Shown piece by piece: positions 43,481 to 53,688 of a DNA stretch of 59,050 bases (positions are counted from its first letter, which is position 1; every line of letters begins with the position of its first letter). The notes beneath the pieces were generated by a model. It did no database searches and was not told the origin of the DNA. It saw only the letters and a program-made list of their open reading frames with translations. Made by a program: the position numbers and the translations under genes. Location: assembly GCA_965371225.1 (NCBI GenBank), contig CBDUXP010000022.1, forward strand, positions 1 to 59,050, written 5' to 3'. This stretch comes from CBDUXP01 sp965371225 [NCBI: uncultured bacterium] (GTDB taxonomy: Bacteria; Abyssobacteria; SURF-5; CBDUXP01).

Positions 43481-45040
43481 ATGGCCGGCTTGCGCCCCCA
43501 GTCTATTGTCCGCGGATTCAGCATCAACGTCGCGGCCCGCGTTGCCTCGGCCGTGTTGGGGCTCGCGCAGCTCATCGTGCTGGCGCAGGTCTTTGGCGCC
43601 GGCGCCGCCACGGACGCGTGGAGCCTCGCCATCACGCTGCCGATGCTCCTCTTGGTGTTCCTGACGGGACCGCTGCACACCTCCTTTATCCCCGTGTACA
43701 CGGCGCGGCGGGAGCAGAGTGGCGGGGACGCCCGTCCCTTCGTCCGCGCGCTGTACACCCTGTTCCTCCCCGGGCTGGCGCTGGTCGCGGTCCTCCTCTG
43801 GCTCGGCGCGCCGGCGATCATTGCGCTGTTGGCGCCCGGCTTCGAAGCCGCGCGTGCGGCCCTCGCCGTGCGCCTGCTCCGGTGGCTGGCCCCGCTGATC
43901 GTAATTACGGGCTTGGCGGAATTCCCCGCCATGCTGTTCCTGGCCCACCGCCAGTACACGCTGCCGGCGATTGGATCACTGTTCTACGCGGCCGGAGTGG
44001 TCGTCTGCACGTATCTGCTCGGCCAGCGCTACGGCATCGTCGTCGCCGCTCAGGGAGGCGTCGCTGCCGTCGCGGTGGAGGTGGTTCTGCTCACGCTCAT
44101 GCTGCCCGGCGAAATTCCCCGGCCGAGCCTGACACGCACGGTGCGCGACGCGGACGTCATGCAGGTGTTCCGTCTCCTGTGGCCGCGTTTCGTGAGTGTC
44201 GGCGGCAACCGCATCAACCTTTTCGTCGACAACATCTTTGCCTCCACGTTGCCGACCGGCGTGCTGACCGCCCTGAACTTCGGCGAGAAGCTCACGCGGA
44301 TTCCCGTCATTCTGTTCACCGGCCCCCTGGTGCGAACGATCATGCCCGTGCTGGCGGAACAGGCGGCGCAGAACAACCTGGACCGCATCTCGAGCATGCT
44401 CGGGCGCTACCTCCGCCTCGCGGCGGTGCTCGCGTGTGGGGTTGGTGCGGTGTTCGTCTTCTTCCCGTACGAGACGGTGCGCATCTTCTTCCGCCGCGGA
44501 GCGTTCGACGACGCGGCGGTGCAACTGACCGCCATTGCGCTGTTGTGTTACGGCGTGGGCATGGTGGCATACGTGAGTCGCATGTTGATCAGCACCGTCT
44601 TCTTCGCGCTGCAGGACACGGTGACACCCATGAAGTGGTCGCTGATCGGCATCGCCGTTAACGCGCTGGCCGATTGGACCCTGATGCGCGTCTTTGGTCA
44701 CGGGGGCATCGCGTTAGCCACTGCCGTGGTCGAAACCGTCGTCGCCGCCGGTCTCTACCGCGCGTTGCGCACCCGTCTGGGGCCGCTGGGCGAGCGCGAG
44801 ACGGCCGCGGTGTTCGCGAAGGCGTTTGCCGCCGCGGCGCTGCTCGGCGGTGCCGCGTGGCTGGTGGCGCGCCTGATCGAGCCGGCGTTCGGGCCCCCCG
44901 GCTTTTGGCGCGACGTGCTCCTCGTCGCGTGCACCGCGGGGCCCGCGGGCCTGGCCTACCTCTATCTGCTCCACCGTGCCGGCATACGCGAAGTGCGTGA
45001 ATTGTTCGGACTGATCAGCGGCAAGCTGGCCGCCCCCTGA
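43481..45040 (+). CDS. murJ: Lipid II flippase MurJ (MviN family)
   Basis: Moves lipid II across the inner membrane for peptidoglycan synthesis. 519 residues, about 14 membrane segments. Family features: Arg-rich N-terminus leading into SINVAARVASAVLGLAQLI, FGAGAATDAWSLAITLP, a GEKLTRIPVI segment near 265, and YVSRMLISTVFFALQDTVTP near 370 with the conserved pattern of TM 10-11. Its stop overlaps the next gene by one base (TGATG). The usual partner genes (e.g. ribF, rpsT) are not adjacent. Confidence 0.93.
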   Translation: MAGLRPQSIVRGFSINVAARVASAVLGLAQLIVLAQVFGAGAATDAWSLAITLPMLLLVFLTGPLHTSFIPVYTARREQSGGDARPFVRALYTLFLPGLALVAVLLWLGAPAIIALLAPGFEAARAALAVRLLRWLAPLIVITGLAEFPAMLFLAHRQYTLPAIGSLFYAAGVVVCTYLLGQRYGIVVAAQGGVAAVAVEVVLLTLMLPGEIPRPSLTRTVRDADVMQVFRLLWPRFVSVGGNRINLFVDNIFASTLPTGVLTALNFGEKLTRIPVILFTGPLVRTIMPVLAEQAAQNNLDRISSMLGRYLRLAAVLACGVGAVFVFFPYETVRIFFRRGAFDDAAVQLTAIALLCYGVGMVAYVSRMLISTVFFALQDTVTPMKWSLIGIAVNALADWTLMRVFGHGGIALATAVVETVVAAGLYRALRTRLGPLGERETAAVFAKAFAAAALLGGAAWLVARLIEPAFGPPGFWRDVLLVACTAGPAGLAYLYLLHRAGIREVRELFGLISGKLAAP

Positions 45041-45762
45041 TGCCGACCGCCGTCGTTTTCCAGAACATCCCCCACGAGGGACTGGGCACGGTGGCGGACG
45101 CGGCGGCGCGGGCGGGCTGGCGTCTGGATCTCCGGAATCTGAACCGCGGCGATCCCGTGCCCGATGCGCCGCGCGACACCGACGCGGTCATCGTCATGGG
45201 CGGACCCATGAACGTGAACGACATGCATGAGTTTCCGTTCTTGGATGTGGAGTGCCGCTTTCTGCGCGAAGCCCTCCAGCACCAGGTGCCGCTGCTCGGC
45301 TTCTGTCTGGGTTCCCAATTGATCGCAAAGGCCGCTGGCAGTGTCGTGACGCCAGCCCCGCGCAAGGAGATCGGCTGGTATGATGTGGAGTTGACGCCGG
45401 CCGCGATGCACGACGCACTGTTCCAGGGATGCCCGCCGCGGCTCGGCGTGTTCCACTGGCATGGGGACACCTTCGATCTGCCCCCCGGCGCCACCCTGCT
45501 GTGTACGCACGACGTGGTGCCCCATCAGGCGTTCCGCCTCGGCCTATCCACCTATGCGTTCCAGTTCCACATCGAGATGACGGCCGCGATGATCGAGGAC
45601 TGGATCGCCCGGAATGGCGAGGAACTGGCCGGTGTCCGGTCGTACATCGATCCCGCCGCGATCCTCGCGGCGATTCCCAGCCGGCTGCCGGCCATGCAGG
45701 CGGTGGCGGCCACGGTGTTCGATCGCTGGTTCGCGCTGCTGGACGGCAACGTGGGCGCGTAA
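45040..45762 (+). CDS. Class I glutamine amidotransferase (GuaA-type domain)
   Basis: A 240-residue stand-alone glutamine amidotransferase. The nucleophile elbow is GFCLGSQLIA (Cys about 88), the catalytic His is in YAFQFHIEMT, and an early VIVMGGPMNVND loop is typical of the GMP-synthase-like group encoded singly. It would release ammonia from glutamine or hydrolyse a gamma-glutamyl bond; the partner is unknown. It overlaps the murJ stop by one base (TGATG), so the two are coupled, although a shared function is not obvious. Possibly related to the gamma-glutamyl genes downstream. Confidence 0.88.
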   Translation: MPTAVVFQNIPHEGLGTVADAAARAGWRLDLRNLNRGDPVPDAPRDTDAVIVMGGPMNVNDMHEFPFLDVECRFLREALQHQVPLLGFCLGSQLIAKAAGSVVTPAPRKEIGWYDVELTPAAMHDALFQGCPPRLGVFHWHGDTFDLPPGATLLCTHDVVPHQAFRLGLSTYAFQFHIEMTAAMIEDWIARNGEELAGVRSYIDPAAILAAIPSRLPAMQAVAATVFDRWFALLDGNVGA

Positions 45763-45892
45763 GACGCGGTCCCTCCGCCTCGGCGGGCTGTCCACCCGGC
45801 GAGGGCGGGTCCCCGGCCCCCGTGTCATCGACCCGCCACCGTTGATATGATGCGGGCCCGAGGCCGCCCAATGCGAGGAGGAGGGCCCTGCC

Positions 45893-46684
45893 ATGGATTT
45901 CAGTGACATTGTGTTCGACAAAGCCGACGGGCGCGCGACGATCACCATCAACCGCCCGGAACGCCGGAACGCGTTCCGCGGCCAGACGATCGCGGAGATG
46001 AATTCCGCCTTTCACGACGCGTGGACCGACGACACGATCGGCGTGGTGGTCCTGACTGGGGCCGGCGACAAGGCGTTCTGCAGCGGCGGCGACCAGAAAG
46101 CGCGCTTCGAGGAGGGCGGCTACGGCGGCGGCAAGCGGGACCTGCAAGCGGACATCGGCTACCTGCACCACGTCATCCGCGGGATGCCGAAGCCCGTTAT
46201 CGCCCGGGTCAACGGCTTCGCCATCGGCGGTGGCAACGTGCTCCAGGTGCTCTGCGACCTGAGTATTGCCGGGGAGTCGGCGATCTTCGGGCAGACGGGC
46301 CCGCGCGTCGGATCGGTCGATCCCGGCTGGGGGACCGCGTATCTGGCGCGGCTGGTGGGCGAACGCAAGGCGCGGGAGATCTGGTACCTGTGCCGCCAGT
46401 ATTCGGCGAAGGAAGCGGAGGCCATGGGCCTGGTGAACGTCTGCGTGCCGGACGACCAGCTCGACGCGGAAGTGGACGCGTGGTGCAATGAAATCCTCGA
46501 CAAGAGCCCCATCGCCATCGCGCTCGCGAAGACCTCGTTCAACGCGGACAGCGAGAGCATCGGCGGCATCGGCGCCATGGGCTTTGAAGCCCTCGGCCTG
46601 TACTACGGCACGAAGGAAGCGCAGGAAGGCGTACAGGCGTTCATCGAGAAGCGCCCGGTCGACTTCCGCAAGTACCGCACCTAA
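45893..46684 (+). CDS. Enoyl-CoA hydratase family, MenB/BadI-like
   Basis: A 263-residue crotonase-fold enzyme of the branch that includes MenB (dihydroxynaphthoyl-CoA synthase) and BadI (ketocyclohexanecarboxyl-CoA hydrolase). Motifs: INRPERRNAFRG, AGDKAFCSGGDQKAR, KPVIARVNGFAIGGGNVLQVL (oxyanion hole), FGQTGPRVGSVDPGWGTAYLA, REIWYLCRQYSAKEA and FIEKRPVDFRKY. NAFRG, VDPG-W/Y-GTA and the closing segment recall BadI more than MenB from memory. GAGGAGGAGGG precedes the ATG. The GS-like gene follows 23 bp later. No other men or bad genes are in the window. Confidence 0.85.
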   Translation: MDFSDIVFDKADGRATITINRPERRNAFRGQTIAEMNSAFHDAWTDDTIGVVVLTGAGDKAFCSGGDQKARFEEGGYGGGKRDLQADIGYLHHVIRGMPKPVIARVNGFAIGGGNVLQVLCDLSIAGESAIFGQTGPRVGSVDPGWGTAYLARLVGERKAREIWYLCRQYSAKEAEAMGLVNVCVPDDQLDAEVDAWCNEILDKSPIAIALAKTSFNADSESIGGIGAMGFEALGLYYGTKEAQEGVQAFIEKRPVDFRKYRT

Positions 46685-46707
46685 GCGCCGCGCCGGGCCC
46701 CGGCCGG

Positions 46708-48084
46708 ATGAGAGAGATGACAGACGCAAACGCGAAGGACATCGTCGAGCGCATCACCGCGGCCGGCCACCAGAAGGTGAAGGTCGCGGTCACGGACATC
46801 GACGGGATTCTGCGCGGCAAGTACATCCACGTGGACAAATTCCGGTCGGCCGTCGAGAAGACGTTCGGCTTCTGCGATGTCGTCTTCGGCTGGGACGCGA
46901 ACGATGCCTGCTACGACAACGCGAGCTACACCGGATGGCACACGGGCTATCCCGACGCCCAGGTCGACCTGGTGCTCTCGACCCTGCGCCATCCGCCCTG
47001 GGACCGCGAGGTGCCGTTCTTTCTGGGCGAGTTCGTCGACGGGCAGGGCGGCCCGCTCCCCGTCTGTCCGCGCCAGGTGCTGAAGTCCGTCGTGGCGCGC
47101 GCGGAGGCCCTGGGGTATCGGGCGCGCTTCGGGCTGGAATTCGAGTGGTTCAATTTTAACGAGACACCGCAATCGCTGGTGCAGAAGCGGTACGCAGACC
47201 TGGAGCCGCTCACGCCGGGCATGTTCGGGTACTCCCTCCTGCGCGCGGGGCAGAACCGCGACTACTTCCACGCGCTCCAGGACGACTTGGCCGCGTTCGG
47301 CGTGCCGCTGGAGGGCTTGCATACGGAGACCGGGCCCGGCGTGTTTGAGGCGGCGATGCTCGCGTGCGATGCCCTGGAGGCTGCGGACCGCGGCGTGCTG
47401 TTCAAGACGGGGGTGAAGGAGATCGCGGCCCGCTTTGGGCTCACGGCCAGTTTCATGGCGAAGTGGAACGCACAACTCCCGGGCTGCAGCGGCCACCTGC
47501 ACCAGAGTCTCTGGGATGCGGCGGGCGAGCAGAACCAGTTCTACGCCGAGGGCGATCCCTTCAGCATGAGCGAGACGTTCCGCCAGTACGTGGCGGGCCA
47601 GATGCACTGCCTTCCGGAATTGCTCCCGTTCTACGCCCCGACGGTGAACAGCTACAAGCGCCTGGTCGAGGGTCTCTGGGCGCCCACGAAGGTCACGTGG
47701 GGGTGCGACAATCGCACGACCGCTTTCCGGGTCATTCCCGGCGGCCAAGGCGGAACGCGGGTGGAAGAGCGGGTCAGCGGCGCGGATATCAACCCCTACC
47801 TCGCGGTCGCCGCATCTCTCGCGAGCGGGCTGTACGGGATCGAGCACAAACTGACCCTGGACAGCGAGCCCGTGCGCGGCAATGCGTACGAGGCGACCGA
47901 TGCGGTGACCCTGCCGAAGAACCTGTTGACGGCCACGCAAGGGCTCGCCGAATCGACTATTGCGCGCGAACTCTTCGGCGATACCTTCGTCGAGCATTTC
48001 GTCCAGTCCCGGTTGTGGGAGTGGCGGCAGTTTCAAGATGCCGTCACGAACTGGGAGCTGGAGCGCTACTTCGAGATCATCTAA
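46708..48084 (+). CDS. Glutamine synthetase-like gamma-glutamyl-amine ligase (PuuA type)
   Basis: A 458-residue glutamine synthetase homologue. Family motifs: VTDIDGILRGK near the N-terminus, GLEFEWFNF and HTETGPGVFEAA (metal Glu), SGHLHQSLWD (ammonia/ATP site His), WGCDNRTTAFRV and RVEERVSGADINPYLAVAA. The altered N-terminal domain and SGADINPYL place it with PuuA/gamma-glutamyl-polyamine and -ethanolamine ligases rather than GlnA. It would join Glu to an amine with ATP. It is followed by ADH, PuuD-type hydrolase and ALDH genes, which supports a gamma-glutamylation pathway. Substrate unknown. Confidence 0.9.
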   Translation: MREMTDANAKDIVERITAAGHQKVKVAVTDIDGILRGKYIHVDKFRSAVEKTFGFCDVVFGWDANDACYDNASYTGWHTGYPDAQVDLVLSTLRHPPWDREVPFFLGEFVDGQGGPLPVCPRQVLKSVVARAEALGYRARFGLEFEWFNFNETPQSLVQKRYADLEPLTPGMFGYSLLRAGQNRDYFHALQDDLAAFGVPLEGLHTETGPGVFEAAMLACDALEAADRGVLFKTGVKEIAARFGLTASFMAKWNAQLPGCSGHLHQSLWDAAGEQNQFYAEGDPFSMSETFRQYVAGQMHCLPELLPFYAPTVNSYKRLVEGLWAPTKVTWGCDNRTTAFRVIPGGQGGTRVEERVSGADINPYLAVAASLASGLYGIEHKLTLDSEPVRGNAYEATDAVTLPKNLLTATQGLAESTIARELFGDTFVEHFVQSRLWEWRQFQDAVTNWELERYFEII

Positions 48085-48102
48085 CCCCAAGCCCGAGCGG
48101 AC

Positions 48103-49278
48103 GTGAGCGGCGAGATTCATCAGTACTGCTTCCCGACCGACATCCGGTTCGGCCCGGGCGCGGTGGCCGCGCTGCCCCCATACCTCGCCGCAAAGGGTGT
48201 GCGCCGGCCACTCGTGGTCACCGACAAAGGTCTGGCGACGCTCCCGCCCGTGGAACGCCTCATGGCGCTCCTGCGTGACGCGGGCCTGGACCCTGCGCTC
48301 TTCTCCGGCATCTGGGGAAACCCGGTCAAGTCCATGGTGACCGCGGGAGTCGACGCTTTTCGTCAGGCGGAAGCCGGCGCGATCGTCGCCGTGGGCGGCG
48401 GCGCGGCCTTGGACGTGGGCAAGGCCATCGCGCTCATGATCCACCACCCGGGCGATCTCTTCGACTACGAAGACGGCAAGCCGGATGCGCGCCCGGTGGA
48501 CCAGCCGCTGCCGCCTATCATCACGATCCCCACCACGGCGGGCACGGGCAGCGAAGTCGGCCGGGCCGCGGTCGTATCGAACGACGACACGCATCGCAAA
48601 ACGATCGTCTTCGATCAACGCCTGCTGGCGGAGCTGGTGCTCATCGATCCGGAACTGACGCTGGAACTCCCAGCCGGGGTGACCGCCGCCACGGGCATGG
48701 ATGCCCTCACGCACCTCATCGAAGCCTACATCGCGGTCGGGCGACACCCCATGTGCGACGGCGTCGCGCTCGAGGGGATCCGGCTCGTCGCCGCCAGTCT
48801 GCGCGCGTGCGTGCGCTTCGCCGCGGCCGGCGGCGACCGGTCGCCGGAACACCTGCGCGCCCGCGGTGACATGATGAACGCGGCCATGATGGGTGCGGTG
48901 GCGTTCCAGAAAGGGTTGGGCGTGACCCACTCGTGCGCACACGCGCTCTCCACCGTGAGCGATCTGCACCACGGGCTGGCGAACGGGGTGATGCTGCCCT
49001 ATGCCATGGAATTCAACCGCGACGTGGCCGCCGAGCGGTTCACGATCATGGCGCAGACTGTCGGCCTCGACGCGGCGAGCCCAGACGGGTTCATCGACTG
49101 GCTGCGCCGGCTGCAAGCGGAGGTCGACATCCCGGCGACGCTGGGCCCCTGCAAGGTGACCGCCGCAGATACCGACCGTCTCGTAGCGGTGGCGGTGGAC
49201 GACGCGTGCCACCAGTTGAATCCGCGACCCGTCAGCGCCGCCGATTTCCGCGCGCTCTTCGCGAAGGCGCTGGGCTAA
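48103..49278 (+). CDS. Iron-containing alcohol dehydrogenase
   Basis: A 391-residue Fe-ADH (group III). NAD(P)-binding motifs: VAVGGGAALDVGKAIAL and IPTTAGTGSEVG. Metal ligands are visible in TGMDALTHLIEAY (Asp, His) and THSCAHALSTVSDLHHGLANGVMLP (two His). It would interconvert an alcohol and an aldehyde. The start is GTG 48103. The gene sits between the gamma-glutamyl ligase and the PuuD-like hydrolase. An ADH in place of a PuuB-type flavin oxidase suggests an amino-alcohol-derived substrate. It overlaps the next gene by one base (TAATG). Confidence 0.93.
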   Translation: MSGEIHQYCFPTDIRFGPGAVAALPPYLAAKGVRRPLVVTDKGLATLPPVERLMALLRDAGLDPALFSGIWGNPVKSMVTAGVDAFRQAEAGAIVAVGGGAALDVGKAIALMIHHPGDLFDYEDGKPDARPVDQPLPPIITIPTTAGTGSEVGRAAVVSNDDTHRKTIVFDQRLLAELVLIDPELTLELPAGVTAATGMDALTHLIEAYIAVGRHPMCDGVALEGIRLVAASLRACVRFAAAGGDRSPEHLRARGDMMNAAMMGAVAFQKGLGVTHSCAHALSTVSDLHHGLANGVMLPYAMEFNRDVAAERFTIMAQTVGLDAASPDGFIDWLRRLQAEVDIPATLGPCKVTAADTDRLVAVAVDDACHQLNPRPVSAADFRALFAKALG

Positions 49279-50060
49279 TGGCGCCGCCCCCGCCTCGCAT
49301 CGGGCTCTCGGCGTGCTTCTTCCATCCGGACCCCAAGCGCAACATCTTCAAGGGCAAGACGCTGGTCTACTGCGAGCAGAGCATGGCGCACTACGTGATG
49401 TCCGCCGGTATCCTGCCCAGCATCATTCCCGCCGAGGGCGGCACCCTCCGCATCCCGGACATGGTGGCGCAACTGGACGGCCTGCTGCTCACGGGCGGTG
49501 ACGACGTGGCGCCCGAAAGTTACGGCGAGACCCCGCTCCGGCCCGAGTGGCGTGGCGATCGCGTGCGCGACCAATACGAAATTGCGCTCCTGCGCGCGTG
49601 CCTTGAACAGGATAAGCCGATACTCGGCATCTGCCGCGGCGTGCAACTCATGAACGTGGCCATGGGCGGGACGCTGTACCAGGACCTGACCACACAACTG
49701 CCCGACGCCCTCGTCCACCGGGACTGGGACCGGTACGACGGCAATCGCCATGGGATCGAGTTCGCGGAGGGATCGGGGTTGGCGCAGCTGTACCCGACCG
49801 GCGCCGGCGCCACCATTAACTCGGTCCACCACCAGGGGGTCAAAGAGGTGGGCGACGGCCTGACCATCGAAGCGTGGGCGGCCGAGGACCGCGTGATCGA
49901 GGCCTTGCGCTACACGGCCGACCCGGACTGCTACATGTTCGGCGTGCAATGGCATCCGGAATTCATCGACGAGCGTTTTCCCGACCTGCTGGATCCGCGT
50001 CCCATCCTCGACGAGTTCCTGGCCGAGACGCGGCGGCGCGTCTGTTCCCGGTCCAGCTGA
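49278..50060 (+). CDS. Gamma-glutamyl-GABA hydrolase family protein (PuuD type)
   Basis: A 260-residue class I glutamine-amidotransferase-like peptidase C26. Catalytic elbow GICRGVQLMNVAMGG (Cys about 118), catalytic His and Glu in FGVQWHPEF, and the GGDDVAPESYGE loop are typical of PuuD. It would remove Glu from a gamma-glutamylated carboxylic acid at the end of the route started by the upstream ligase. The start overlaps the ADH stop (TAATG). The aldehyde dehydrogenase follows after 16 bp. Confidence 0.92.
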   Translation: MAPPPPRIGLSACFFHPDPKRNIFKGKTLVYCEQSMAHYVMSAGILPSIIPAEGGTLRIPDMVAQLDGLLLTGGDDVAPESYGETPLRPEWRGDRVRDQYEIALLRACLEQDKPILGICRGVQLMNVAMGGTLYQDLTTQLPDALVHRDWDRYDGNRHGIEFAEGSGLAQLYPTGAGATINSVHHQGVKEVGDGLTIEAWAAEDRVIEALRYTADPDCYMFGVQWHPEFIDERFPDLLDPRPILDEFLAETRRRVCSRSS

Positions 50061-50076
50061 TTCACGGGGCGCAAGC

Positions 50077-51438
50077 ATGCGCATCATCAACCCCGCGACG
50101 GAAACCGTGATTGCCGAGGTCGATGCCGATGGGCCCGGCGCCGTTGCGGAGAAGTACGCGCGCGCCCGGACCGGCCAACGCGCATGGGCGGAAACACCGC
50201 TGACGGACCGCATCTCGGCCATCGCGGCGTTCGCCGACGCATTGGAGCGTGACGGGGAGCGCCTCGCGGGCATCCTGACGGACGAGATGGGCAAGCCCCT
50301 CGCCCAGGCGCGCAACGAGATCGCCGCCACGCCTGAGCGGGTGCGCTTCTTCGCGGAACACGTCACCCCCGTGCTCGAGGCGCAGACGGTGCTCGCCAGC
50401 GACGATCTCACCGAGACCATTACGGCTGACCCGTTGGGTGTCGTCGCGAATATCTCGGCGTGGAACTACCCGTACTTCGTCGGCACGAACGTGATCGTGC
50501 CCGCGCTGCTCGCCGGCAATGCGGTGCTCTACAAACCCTCGGAGTTCGCAACCTTGACCGGCCTCGCAATCACCCGGCTGTTGCACGAGGCGGGCGTGCC
50601 GGAACACGCCATGATCGCGGTCGTCGGCGATGGCGGCACCGGCGCGACGGTGTTAGACCAGCCATGCGACGGCGTGTTCTTTACGGGCTCGTTCGCGACG
50701 GGACAGAAGATCGCCGCCGCCGCCGCGAAAGGGCTGATGAAGGTGCAGTTGGAATTGGGGGGCAAGGATCCGGCCTACGTGTGCGACGACGTGGAGCCCC
50801 GGGCGGCCGCAGCGGCGCTGGCCGACGGCGCGTTCTACAACACGGGCCAAAGCTGTTGCGCTGTAGAGCGCCTGTACGTGCATGAGGGGGTGTATGACGC
50901 CTTTGTCGAAGCCTTTGTTGCGACCGTGCAGGGGTTCACGGTGGGCGCCCCGCGGGAGGACGGCGTCTACATCGGGCCGCTGACCCGCGCTCCACAGCTG
51001 GACGTGTTGGATGCGCAGGTGCGGGACGCGGTGGAGCGGGGCGCAACCGTATGCTGCGGTGGCCGGCGGCTGGACCGGCCCGGCTACTTCTTCGCGCCGA
51101 CGGTGCTGGTGAACGTGACCCACGAAATGCGCGTCATGGTGGATGAGAGTTTCGGGCCGATCATCGGCATCCAAAAGGTCGAGCACGATGAACAAGCCGT
51201 CGCCTTGATGAATGATACGACTTACGGCCTGACGGCCAGCGTCTACACGCCGGACGGGGCGCGCGCGCGCCGCATCCTCGCCGCGATGGATACGGGCACC
51301 GTGTACTGGAACTGTTGCGACCGGATCAGCCCGCGCCTTCCCTGGTCCGGGCGCCACCATTCGGGACTCGGCGTGACCCTTTCGCTGGAAGGCATTCGCA
51401 CCTTCACACGCCCCAAGGCCTGGCACCTGCGCGGCTAG
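50077..51438 (+). CDS. Aldehyde dehydrogenase (PuuC-like, short form)
   Basis: A 453-residue NAD(P)-dependent aldehyde dehydrogenase. Motifs: ISAWNYPYFVGTNVIVPALLAGN, FTGSFATGQKIAAAAA, LELGGKDPAYV (general-base Glu) and FYNTGQSCCAVERLYV (two adjacent Cys, one the nucleophile). FGPIIGIQKVEHDEQA is also typical. It resembles the succinate-semialdehyde dehydrogenase branch. It would oxidise the gamma-glutamyl aldehyde formed by the upstream ADH. It is the last gene of the cluster, overlapping the convergent gene by 4 bp. Confidence 0.93.
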   Translation: MRIINPATETVIAEVDADGPGAVAEKYARARTGQRAWAETPLTDRISAIAAFADALERDGERLAGILTDEMGKPLAQARNEIAATPERVRFFAEHVTPVLEAQTVLASDDLTETITADPLGVVANISAWNYPYFVGTNVIVPALLAGNAVLYKPSEFATLTGLAITRLLHEAGVPEHAMIAVVGDGGTGATVLDQPCDGVFFTGSFATGQKIAAAAAKGLMKVQLELGGKDPAYVCDDVEPRAAAAALADGAFYNTGQSCCAVERLYVHEGVYDAFVEAFVATVQGFTVGAPREDGVYIGPLTRAPQLDVLDAQVRDAVERGATVCCGGRRLDRPGYFFAPTVLVNVTHEMRVMVDESFGPIIGIQKVEHDEQAVALMNDTTYGLTASVYTPDGARARRILAAMDTGTVYWNCCDRISPRLPWSGRHHSGLGVTLSLEGIRTFTRPKAWHLRG

Positions 51439-52190
51439 ACAGCTTTTAGCAGATCACACAGCGCGCACACGATCGCGTGGCCCACCACCGGGTTGCGGCG
51501 GTACGCGCGCGGGATCTCGACCTGCACGCTCGTGCGGCCGACGAGATTCACGATGTTCCACGGGTGCTGGCCGGCGCGGCCGCCTTCGCCGAGCCGCACG
51601 CGAATGCCGTGGGCTGCCAGCGCATCGTGCATCTGGTGCCGGCGCGGGCTGGTACCGCCGACCTCGATGAAGTGCGTCTCCGGGCCGTCGTCCGCCTTCC
51701 CGTGCACCGCGACCGCCAGTTCGTACGACTGTGCACGATCCGCGAGCAGGACCTGCAGCTCGCGATAGAGCACCGGCTGTTCCCAGATGCGATGGCTGGT
51801 CACGTGCAGCATCTTGCAGGTGGGATCGACCATGTCTATGCCGAATCCCCGCTCGAGCAGCAGGCGGAACTCCGCCCACGCGCTCCAGTAGTCGCACGCC
51901 ACCTGCTCCTGCACCCAGCGGGCCAGGAAGCGCGTCCACGGTTCGATCCCGCCGCCGTGGGGCGCGATGCAGATGACGTGTCGCCGCCGCCCGACGAAAT
52001 ACTCTTCCCGATAGAGTTCGTGCAGCGCCAAGTCGACCCCGAACTCGTCCAGCCGCGCGCGCACGGAGGCGAAGGTCACGTCAAGGGGGGACGCGAGCGC
52101 GGTGGCTGACAGCCGCTCCGCCACGGACGCTAGGCGGTCCCGAAGGCGGACCGATTGTCGCCCGGGAGGGTGCGGTGTCGCGCTCGCCAC
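51435..52190 (-). CDS. Poly-gamma-glutamate hydrolase-like protein
   Basis: A 251-residue protein resembling the phage/bacterial poly-gamma-glutamate hydrolase family (DUF867). Visible features: ICIAPHGGGIEPWTRFLA (zinc-site HGG...E), LHVTSHRIWEQP (His), AVAVHGKADD and FIEVGG. These follow the family order. It would cut poly- or oligo-gamma-glutamate. No signal peptide is seen, so it probably acts inside the cell. The start is GTG 52190. Its 3' end overlaps that of the aldehyde dehydrogenase on the other strand. Next to gamma-glutamyl genes this link is suggestive but not proven. Confidence 0.72.
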   Translation of the reverse strand: MASATPHPPGRQSVRLRDRLASVAERLSATALASPLDVTFASVRARLDEFGVDLALHELYREEYFVGRRRHVICIAPHGGGIEPWTRFLARWVQEQVACDYWSAWAEFRLLLERGFGIDMVDPTCKMLHVTSHRIWEQPVLYRELQVLLADRAQSYELAVAVHGKADDGPETHFIEVGGTSPRRHQMHDALAAHGIRVRLGEGGRAGQHPWNIVNLVGRTSVQVEIPRAYRRNPVVGHAIVCALCDLLKAV

Positions 52191-52248
52191 ATAGTCGGGC
52201 CACTATAGCACCGCGGTCCGGCCTGCCCGGTCACGCGCCAAATAGACA

Positions 52249-52273
52249 GGGGACCAGGCATTGCCTGGTCCCC
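52249..52273 (-). terminator. Hairpin downstream of amt
   Basis: GGGGACCAGGCA and its exact reverse complement are separated by one base, so the stem can extend to about 11 bp with a tight loop. It lies 25 bp past the amt stop (52299) on the minus strand. The sequence beyond it is only weakly T-rich (CTATTT), so rho-independent termination is probable but not certain. Confidence 0.65.
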
Positions 52274-52298
52274 ACGAATGCACTTCCCCCGAGGGGGA

Positions 52299-53615
<1,317 letters not shown>

Positions 53616-53688
53616 GTGGGCTCCTAGGTACAGGTTCGCGGCAGTGTATCAAAAGGGCCACGGCCGGTGCCAAGACGGGACCGGCCCC

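Noticed and set aside
46681-49212. 843-codon open frame on the minus strand
   Set aside because: Antisense to the gamma-glutamyl ligase and ADH genes, with shadow-like composition and no motif.
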